59,488 nt of DNA from a virus, in IMG/VR virus record IMGVR_UViG_3300032296_001520, positions 1 to 59,488 of that record, one strand, 5' to 3'. The notes under the pieces are model-generated. The model was given only the letters and a program-made list of their open reading frames with translations, had not been told where the DNA came from and made no database searches. Below are positions 12,894 through 18,089 of this stretch, in pieces (position 1 is the stretch's first letter; each line of letters begins with the position of its first letter). The position numbers and the translations under genes were made by a program.

Positions 12894-13595
12894 TCAATCT
12901 CCTTCAATCCAATCAGCGATGTTACAAGGCCGGGCGCTAGCGGGGATTTGGTTAAGATCACCAGAGGTGCCAGTCGCATTCCCGCTAATACCCGTCACAT
13001 CACCCCGAAGGCCCGTCGCGTCACCCCGGAGGCCCGACACGTCGCCCCGAAGGCCCGTCGCGTCGCCCCGAAGGTTCGTCACATCACCCCGAAGGTATGT
13101 TGCGTCACCCCGGAGGCCCGTCACGTTGCCCCGAAGGTCCGACACGTCGCCCTGAAGGTTCGTCGCGTCGCCCCAAAGGTCCGTCACGTCGCCCCGAAGG
13201 TTCGTCGCGTCGCCCCAAAGGTCCGTCACGTCGCCCCGAAGGCTCGAAACGTCGCCCCGAAGGCCCGTCACGTCGCCCCGAAGGTTCGTCGCGTCGCCCT
13301 GAACACCCGTCACGTTGCCGCGAAGGCCCGACACGTTGCCCCGAAGGCCCGACACATCACCCTGAACACCCGTCACGTTGCCCCGAAGGTCCGACACGTC
13401 GCCCTGAATACCCGACACTTCCCCCCAAAGGCCCGAAACGCTGCCCCGGAGGCCCGTTACGTTGCCCCAAATGTTCGTCACATCGCCTCGAAGGCCCGAC
13501 ACGTGGCCTGTGAGGCGGTCGTGCAACCCTTCAACCCAGCATCCGTCCTTGTAATGATAAATCGCGCTTTGAATACGCTTCAATGGTTTTTTCAT
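12894..13595 (-). CDS. Heptapeptide-repeat (GLRGDVT) protein, 233 aa
   Basis: N-terminal about 35 residues (MKKPLKRIQSAIYHYKDG), then about 26 tandem heptads of consensus [GND]-L-[RWQ]-G-[DN]-[VA]-[TS], then a short tail ending NIADWIEGD. Hydrophobic residues recur in a 4/3 spacing as in coiled coils, but a Gly at position 4 of every heptad argues against a plain helix. A solenoid or fibrous fold is possible. Start chosen for AGGGAGA site. I recognise no named family and assign no function. Confidence 0.75.
   Translation of the reverse strand: MKKPLKRIQSAIYHYKDGCWVEGLHDRLTGHVSGLRGDVTNIWGNVTGLRGSVSGLWGEVSGIQGDVSDLRGNVTGVQGDVSGLRGNVSGLRGNVTGVQGDATNLRGDVTGLRGDVSSLRGDVTDLWGDATNLRGDVTDLWGDATNLQGDVSDLRGNVTGLRGDATYLRGDVTNLRGDATGLRGDVSGLRGDATGLRGDVTGISGNATGTSGDLNQIPASARPCNIADWIEGD
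12948..13513 (-). repeat. 21-bp tandem repeat array, about 26 units
   Basis: Coding repeats with plus-strand look CCGAAGGYYCGTCRCGTCGCC, encoding the heptads. Several neighbouring units are nearly identical (for example two DLWGDAT-NLR pairs around 13160-13230), a sign of recent unit duplication. Long open frames on the opposite strand are by-products. Confidence 0.8.
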
Positions 13596-13605
13596 GTTAC
13601 TCTCC

Positions 13606-13992
13606 CTAAGCAAGTCTATATGCGTCTTTAAGACGGTCGCGCGCGGCCCGGCGCTCAGAGCCTTTTAACCGCGGGTCAAGCCGCTCGTTTATCCAGGCGG
13701 TGCGCGCCTCTAGTCGCGCAAAATGCGCCGCCCTAATGGCCGTCACCCGTTGCGTTTCCGCATCCTGCGCCGCTCTGTGCGTTGGGCAGAGAGAATACGG
13801 AAATATAACGCCCGCATATTCGTGCCCCGGAATATGGGAGTAAGGCTCCCAGCCGACACAGCCGCATGGCGAAACATCTTTGGTTGCCTCTAAAATTTGA
13901 GAAGAGGGCGGTGCGTGTGTCATTGTCTTATTCTCCTGTAATGACGATGCGTCCCGCACCTCGTCGGTGTCGCTATCTCGTGTCAGTCTCAT
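13606..13992 (-). CDS. Hypothetical protein, 128 aa
   Basis: Start at 13992 (MRLTRDSDTDEVRD) is favoured by ATGA overlap with the upstream stop. An in-frame ATG at 13923 (MTHAPPSS) has a better AGGAGA site and is an alternative. Contains SPCGCVGWEPYSHIPGHE and SLCPTHRA, which may form a small metal site. C-terminal half is a basic helix. Confidence 0.65.
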   Translation of the reverse strand: MRLTRDSDTDEVRDASSLQENKTMTHAPPSSQILEATKDVSPCGCVGWEPYSHIPGHEYAGVIFPYSLCPTHRAAQDAETQRVTAIRAAHFARLEARTAWINERLDPRLKGSERRAARDRLKDAYRLA

Positions 13993-14327
13993 TGATCTGA
14001 TCCCCTTGCTTGTTCATATTGAGGGCAGTCATCGCTGCATGGCTCGTTTTCAAAGCCCTCATTATCGCGGCCACAATAGCGGCATTGTCCATTTTCATCG
14101 TTGCTGGATTGTGATGCTTCCCCTCGTGCTTTCATAGTCAGCTTTGCGCATTGAAGGACGAAATCATCCGTTACCCGGCCAAATTGAGCATAATTCACAA
14201 TCATGCTTTCAAGGGCTGTCAGCAATTCAGGACCAACCCGCTCCCATCTGCCCAGTGTCTCAATCTCACCTGCTGGCGAAAGCGGAATTAACACCTCTTC
14301 CATCGCGGTAATTATTCTGTCATCCAT
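13989..14327 (-). CDS. Hypothetical zinc-knuckle protein, 112 aa
   Basis: Starts MDDRIITAMEEVLIPL after GGGAG. Near the C-terminus it has CRYCGR and CSDDC, a likely four-cysteine zinc knuckle. The N-terminal part is helical (LLTALESMIVNYAQFGR). No named family. Confidence 0.7.
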   Translation of the reverse strand: MDDRIITAMEEVLIPLSPAGEIETLGRWERVGPELLTALESMIVNYAQFGRVTDDFVLQCAKLTMKARGEASQSSNDENGQCRYCGRDNEGFENEPCSDDCPQYEQARGSDQ

Positions 14328-14342
14328 GTCATTCACTCCCAA

Positions 14343-14543
14343 TTAATCAGGCCATTTGTAGCCAAAGTCTTCAATTAAAATGTCGCGGACCGCCTCCCTA
14401 TCCACGCTGTCACCGCAAAAGTCAGCAGACGCGCGCGAGAGATAGATAGCTGTGGCTTTCTGGATGTGAGCAAATGCAACCCCCATCGGATAGAGACCGC
14501 CCGGCCCGTAGAAGCTATGAACATAACTATAGAATTTATGCAT
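14343..14543 (-). CDS. Hypothetical protein, 66 aa
   Basis: Starts MHKFYSYVHSFYGPGGLYPM after a GAGGAA site; an upstream in-frame TTG is less likely. Aromatic-rich N-terminus resembles small proteins of alphaproteobacterial phages and gene transfer regions; function unknown. Confidence 0.65.
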   Translation of the reverse strand: MHKFYSYVHSFYGPGGLYPMGVAFAHIQKATAIYLSRASADFCGDSVDREAVRDILIEDFGYKWPD

Positions 14544-14562
14544 CAGCAATTCCTCATCGCTC

Positions 14563-14835
14563 CTATCGTGAGAGAAGTGGCGGGCATTCGCCAGTTTGAA
14601 TAAAAAACGCCCGCTGCAAAAATGCTAGGGTATGATCTCCAGATCCCGACAAGCTATCAGAAATACACCTCTCCCGCCAAGCGATATAGCCATCCAAGTC
14701 ATTGACGGGTGTAGCCCCGCTCTGCGCGTCCGCAATGCAATCGAGGCTTAACTGCGCAAAAAATTCACGGGTGGCGTATACAGTCTCCGGGGTGATCTCC
14801 ACCCCGTTGACGATTGTCTTTCGCGGTTCAGTCAT
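14563..14835 (-). CDS. Hypothetical protein, 90 aa
   Basis: MTEPRKTIVNGVEITPETVY start. The leader AAGGGAGTTTAGATAA is almost the same as the leader of the gene at 15443-15646. Helical middle (TREFFAQLSLDCIADAQ). No family recognised. Confidence 0.7.
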   Translation of the reverse strand: MTEPRKTIVNGVEITPETVYATREFFAQLSLDCIADAQSGATPVNDLDGYIAWRERCISDSLSGSGDHTLAFLQRAFFIQTGECPPLLSR

Positions 14836-15090
14836 TTATCTAAACTCCCTTTTCTCGACTTCATAGCGCGGGTAAGCCCCCACGACCTCAGATCGGCGGC
14901 ACTCCCAAGCGCGCATCACAAAATCGCGCGCCTCGCCAGCCGTCACGCCAATGCCCCGAACATCATAGATATATCGCTTGCTATCGTGCAGCACTTGAAA
15001 GTGTCCGCGCGGCAGCGGCGTGTAATAACCCGGCGAACCTGCGCGGTGCGTTCCCGCATGGTATAACGCAAAATCCAAATTCCTTCCCAT
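14836..15090 (-). CDS. Hypothetical protein, 84 aa
   Basis: Starts MGRNLDFALYHAGTHRAGSP with GGAGGGG upstream. Contains GHFQVLHDSKRYIYDVRGIG, beta-rich. Abuts the next gene without a gap. Function unknown. Confidence 0.65.
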   Translation of the reverse strand: MGRNLDFALYHAGTHRAGSPGYYTPLPRGHFQVLHDSKRYIYDVRGIGVTAGEARDFVMRAWECRRSEVVGAYPRYEVEKREFR

Positions 15091-15091
15091 C

Positions 15092-15355
15092 TCAATTCCC
15101 CTCCTTCGTTTTAACAAAAACATAACCATCGCCCTTGGCATTTGAGCCCTGAACCCAATCGCCGCGCCAGCCACCATAGGGTTGATCCATCTTATCGATT
15201 AAAGCCATTGCAGCTTCCCTGTGCGCTTTGGCGAGATTAAATTCGTGCGGATAGGGGATCGTCATGCTCCCGCCCCAGCATTTCGCCTTAATGCGCGCGC
15301 CCTGGAAGTTAGTCGGGCCAAGAAACCTAGTCTCGATTGCTTTATAGATTGCCAT
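15092..15355 (-). CDS. Conserved phage hypothetical protein, 87 aa
   Basis: MAIYKAIETRFLGPTNFQGA start with GGAGCG upstream. The motif ETRFLGPTNFxGARIKA, then HREAAMALIDKM, is familiar from small proteins in many proteobacterial plasmids and phages, with no known role. Leader sequence GGAGCGAATGACATGGC repeated at 15938. Confidence 0.7.
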   Translation of the reverse strand: MAIYKAIETRFLGPTNFQGARIKAKCWGGSMTIPYPHEFNLAKAHREAAMALIDKMDQPYGGWRGDWVQGSNAKGDGYVFVKTKEGN

Positions 15356-15407
15356 GTCATTCGCTCCGTTGGCCTATCTCATCAGCGATAGTGGGCCATG
15401 CTATCGG

Positions 15408-15423
15408 ACGGGCTTGCGCCCGT
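15408..15423. other. Intergenic hairpin, copy 1
   Basis: ACGGGC-TTGC-GCCCGT, a 6-bp GC-rich stem with a TTGC loop in an 87-base gap, followed on the plus strand by TTTCG. An identical hairpin is at 15705-15720, with similar flanks. It may be a processing or attenuation signal for the leftward transcript. Confidence 0.5.
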
Positions 15424-15442
15424 TTCGAATTGCTAATCAGCC

Positions 15443-15646
15443 TCAGTCGATCCAAACAAGCCGCCACGAATAGCAATTGATCGTCACTCGCTTATGTCGC
15501 TTATCCGGCTTGCTTTCGAAGTGCCAAGGGAACCGCGCAAACAGTTTGGTACGCGCCTCATCCTTGTATATCACAACGTCAAATTTAACTGTATCAGGAC
15601 AATCTAGTGCGCGCTCTTTCCGCGCGTAGACGGGGATTAATTCCAT
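15443..15646 (-). CDS. Hypothetical protein, 67 aa
   Basis: MELIPVYARKERALDCPDTV start with AAAGGGAG upstream. Beta-rich and basic (TVKFDVVIYKDEARTKLFAR). Lies between the two identical hairpins. Function unknown. Confidence 0.65.
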   Translation of the reverse strand: MELIPVYARKERALDCPDTVKFDVVIYKDEARTKLFARFPWHFESKPDKRHKRVTINCYSWRLVWID

Positions 15647-15704
15647 TTTCTAAACTCCCTTTTATGGCCTATCTCGTCAGTGGCGGGCAGCCAGCCCCTA
15701 CCAG

Positions 15705-15720
15705 ACGGGCTTGCGCCCGT
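15705..15720. other. Intergenic hairpin, copy 2
   Basis: Identical ACGGGC-TTGC-GCCCGT hairpin in the 82-base gap between the second and third leftward genes. The surrounding bases also resemble those of copy 1 (GGCCTATCTC upstream, GTTTCGATTG downstream), so a roughly 60-base intergenic element has been duplicated. Confidence 0.5.
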
Positions 15721-15728
15721 TTCGATTG

Positions 15729-15938
15729 TTAACTTACGAAAGCGCCGCCCTTGTTCAAAATGCGTTCAATGGCGGGCCATGAATATTCAACGTCACCGCC
15801 CTTGCCGCTTAACAGGCGCACAACGCCAAACGTGTTGCGCGCGCCCGCCATAGCGGCTGGCTGGCCGTCAAGGGTGATGCCCATTGTGTTGGCCTTGTCG
15901 ATCAATTCGAAACGATAATCGCGCGCTGTCTGTGCCAT
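15729..15938 (-). CDS. Hypothetical protein, 69 aa, first leftward gene
   Basis: MAQTARDYRFELIDKANTMG start with AAGGAGCG upstream. First convincing gene of the leftward operon. LLSGKGGDVEYSWPAIERIL suggests a small alpha/beta protein. Its position next to the control region suggests very early expression. Confidence 0.7.
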   Translation of the reverse strand: MAQTARDYRFELIDKANTMGITLDGQPAAMAGARNTFGVVRLLSGKGGDVEYSWPAIERILNKGGAFVS

Positions 15939-16005
15939 GTCATTCGCTCCTTATTTTGCGCTTCAAAAAACCATGTTGACGAACGCTTAACATGCGTTGA
16001 CGTTC

Positions 16006-16035
16006 TGTCAATAGGAAAAATTCACCAAATGTCAA
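16006..16035 (-). promoter_or_regulatory. Candidate leftward early promoter region
   Basis: Two exact TTGACA hexamers on the minus strand (16035-16030 and 16011-16006) lie 18 nt apart, about 70-95 nt upstream of the first leftward gene. The first has TATTGA 16 nt downstream as a weak -10. A cluster of TTGAC/GTCAA motifs here (15974-16035) could also be operator half-sites. Confidence 0.4.
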
Positions 16036-16047
16036 CTCCGACAAAAA

Positions 16048-16368
16048 TGTAACAAAAATCGCCAATTTGTAACCGAATGTAACATTAATTGTTACGCTCT
16101 CAGCCGCAGTTTTCCGCCGTTGTAACAAATGTAACAGGATTTCAGAATGTATAGCCCTATACCCTTAAAAACACCCATAGGTGTGTTACCAATATAATAC
16201 ACCTCTATATATATAACTATATATCTATATATATTGTTACATTAGTGAATAAACGGCGGATTTCTGGGACTGAGGGTGTAACATCGGAATGATACATTTG
16301 TTACATCCGTTACATTTTCGGTAAGAAACGGCGGATTTACGTTGTTGCGGCGGATCGTGTTTGTTACA
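16048..16368. promoter_or_regulatory. TGTAAC/GTTACA iteron-like array; candidate origin or operator
   Basis: TGTAAC or its complement occurs at 16048, 16068, 16078, 16121, 16130, 16236, 16277, 16300, 16309 and 16363, with partial copies near 16091 and 16185. AACGGCGGA occurs three times (16113 inverted, 16252, 16327). An AT-only-like stretch of TATA repeats (about 16203-16235) sits in the middle. The arrangement of repeated boxes, an AT-rich core and diverging operons fits a replication origin or a shared operator. No credible gene lies between 15939 and 17009. Confidence 0.5.
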
Positions 16369-16794
16369 CTGGCGCTTGATGTGCGCTAAAACGCACTGGG
16401 AGGCCTCTGGAGCGCGATCTGGAAGCAGCGCATCATCGGCGCGCGCGCGCATCCGGCCTGCGTTCATGCGCTGGCCGTCGCGCCGGATCTGACAGCGTTG
16501 TCATACTCAGTGCCGCCCAGCGATTTTCCCCCGGAGATTTCCCGCGCGAGATGATCCGCTATGATCGACCGTCATCGTCCCGGACAATCACGCCACCTCA
16601 ACAAGCCGAACGCATGCGCGCCCGGCAATGCCAGCCGTCAAGGTCACGGCAAAATAACGCCAGCCGACCGCGACGTGCGACAGTGCCCCTGTGACCGCGC
16701 GCCACCCCCCACGGAGGCACAAATGCAGGGACGGGCGCGATTTCATATCGTATATACCCCTCTCAATCCGTGTTTACGCAGAAAAAATTATGGC

Positions 16795-16843
16795 TGGAGG
16801 GGCGGCCCCCCACCCCCTGAAAATTGAGTTGAGGCGGGGGGTG
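16795..16843. other. G/C-run inverted repeats; candidate packaging (cos/pac) site
   Basis: Upstream of the small terminase is a short GGGGCGGCCCC palindrome (16799-16809 region) followed by CACCCCC (16811-16817) and its complement GGGGGTG (16837-16843). Packaging sites of many tailed phages lie just before the small terminase gene and have such features. Position and symmetry are the only evidence. Confidence 0.3.
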
Positions 16844-16882
16844 TTTGATTTTGGGTTGTTAAATTTGGGATTTTGAAAATTT

Positions 16883-16899
16883 GGGGTTCGCATAGCCCC
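16883..16899 (+). other. Hairpin before the late operon
   Basis: GGGGTT (16883-16888) pairs with AGCCCC (16894-16899) around a CGCAT loop. It lies immediately before the candidate late promoter and may end incoming transcription or belong to the packaging site. Confidence 0.35.
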
Positions 16900-16903
16900 C
16901 CTC

Positions 16904-16933
16904 TTTACATTTGGGTTGGAAGTGTCTTATGTT
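16904..16933 (+). promoter_or_regulatory. Candidate late promoter
   Basis: TTTACA (16904-16909), 18-nt spacer, TATGTT (16928-16933), 76 nt before the small terminase ATG. It agrees with five of six and four of six consensus bases. No better match was seen between the TGTAAC array and the terminase. Confidence 0.4.
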
Positions 16934-17009
16934 GTTCTGGAGCGGCGCTGTGGTCGATGTGATGTTCCCTTCCGTCTATTGGAGCGGTGCCGCTCAACCG
17001 GAGAAAAGA

Positions 17010-17594
17010 ATGGCTGACGACGAAGAGGCCGCTTTAGATTTGTGGGATCGCACTGTGATGGACGGTGTGAACGGCGACACGAAGATGACGCCGGACGCTA
17101 TTTTTGTGCGTGAGTATGTTCGCACGGGCGATGAGGTTTTGGCTGTGAGTCGTGCTGGATTGAATGACAGTCGCTATGCGTTGAGTGTGGTGGCGGAGTA
17201 TCATTTGGCGCGTCCTGAGATACAGGCTGCTATATTGATTCAGCGGGAGTTATTTAAGGAATTGGAGACATCGCGTCTTCGGTTGATGGGGGGATATTCG
17301 CGAGAGTTGATTTTGGATGATTTGGAGAAGTTGCATCAGAAGGCGAGTGATGACGGGGCGTATGCGCCGGCGATAAGTGCGAAGAAGGTACAGGCTCAGT
17401 TGCTGGGATTTTTGGATCAGACGGTGAATATTCGGCATTCGTTGGAGCCGCGAGAGATGACGACGGACGAGCTTCGTCGTCGGATTGCGGATTTGAGTGG
17501 GGTGGCGGGCGAGCTGCCGCCGCCGGAGGTTGATAGGCCGGCGATAATCGAGGCTGAGTATGTTGAGGTGAAGGGGAATGACGATGCGGTATAG
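17010..17594 (+). CDS. terS: Terminase small subunit, 194 aa
   Basis: Starts MADDEEAALDLWDRTVMDGV with GGAGAAAAG upstream; the longer frame from 16911 lacks a site. The region FVREYVRTGDEVLAVSRAGL to HLARPEIQAAI resembles the HTH of small terminases that bind the packaging site. The C-terminal ELRRRIADLSG and acidic tail fit the oligomerisation and large-subunit contact region. It precedes the large terminase in the usual place. Confidence 0.8.
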   Translation: MADDEEAALDLWDRTVMDGVNGDTKMTPDAIFVREYVRTGDEVLAVSRAGLNDSRYALSVVAEYHLARPEIQAAILIQRELFKELETSRLRLMGGYSRELILDDLEKLHQKASDDGAYAPAISAKKVQAQLLGFLDQTVNIRHSLEPREMTTDELRRRIADLSGVAGELPPPEVDRPAIIEAEYVEVKGNDDAV

Positions 17595-17832
17595 TATTGG
17601 GTTTATGGGCGGGTTTTCGGATGGCGATTTTTCGGCGGCTCTGGCGGCGGATGGCGATGAGACGACGCTGACACTGACGAAGGGTGCTGTTTTTAATGCG
17701 TGGCTGACGGAAGATTGGCGGATTAAGCTGCTTGAGGGTCCGGTTGGCGAGGTTCCTGCGTGTGTTATGAACCGGAAGAAGGTGCATGAGCTGGTGGATG
17801 CGTGGCTGGACGGCGTGGAGTTTGACGTGTGA
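17584..17832 (+). CDS. Hypothetical protein, 82 aa
   Basis: Starts MRYSIGFMGGFSDGDFSAAL; this ATG is preferred over the one 6 nt earlier because GGGG is then 7 nt away. Overlaps the small terminase end. Beta-rich with TTLTLTKGAVFNAWL. Lies between the two terminase genes but has no recognised packaging motif. Confidence 0.65.
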   Translation: MRYSIGFMGGFSDGDFSAALAADGDETTLTLTKGAVFNAWLTEDWRIKLLEGPVGEVPACVMNRKKVHELVDAWLDGVEFDV

Positions 17833-18089
17833 GTAAGCCGGATCTGAAGGTTGTCGGGGAGATTAGCCCACCGGATTACCGTGATGCGGTGAAGATGCTG
17901 CGTAATTTGGCGGATGACATTGAGGCGGGGGAATTTGGTGCGGTGAATTCGCTTGTGCTGGTTCGTTTTGGAGATAATGGCTTGCAGGTTCATGTAGGTG
18001 GGCGCGATTCGGACTTCGGGACTGCGATGTTGCTGTTGACGGCGGGTGTTAACAAGCTGACTGGGCCGCTGTTAGAGCACGGCGAGTGA
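17829..18089 (+). CDS. Hypothetical protein, 86 aa
   Basis: GTG start overlapping the previous stop (GTGTGA), reading MSKPDLKVVGEISPPDYRDA. Contains MLRNLADDIEAGEFGAVNSL and VLVRFGDNGLQVHVGG, a pattern I have seen in small phage proteins near terminases; function not known. Confidence 0.65.
   Translation: MSKPDLKVVGEISPPDYRDAVKMLRNLADDIEAGEFGAVNSLVLVRFGDNGLQVHVGGRDSDFGTAMLLLTAGVNKLTGPLLEHGE

Noticed and set aside
12836-12907. TTG-initiated 23-codon ORF (KEIEKVHEAIRDFETRTG)
   Set aside because: It looks protein-like and its stop overlaps the next start, but there is no ATG or GTG and no ribosome site, so it is not called. It may be the remains of a lost gene.
12948-13631. Long plus-strand open frames (227 and 138 codons) opposite the heptad-repeat gene
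   Set aside because: They arise because a 21-bp repeat keeps other frames open. They have no ribosome sites, and the minus-strand gene fits the operon with a good start.
15940-16128. Minus-strand ORF of 62 codons across the control region
   Set aside because: It overlaps promoter-like TTGACA motifs and TGTAAC boxes, has no ribosome site and has unusual composition.
16237-16467. Minus-strand ORF of 76 codons over the TGTAAC array
   Set aside because: No ribosome site. Its repeated Lys-Ser-Ala-Val comes from the AACGGCGGA boxes, so it is a by-product of the repeats.
16561-16827. Plus-strand ORF of 88 codons before the small terminase
   Set aside because: Arg/Pro/His-rich low-complexity product, no Shine-Dalgarno, and it runs into the G/C-run inverted repeats.
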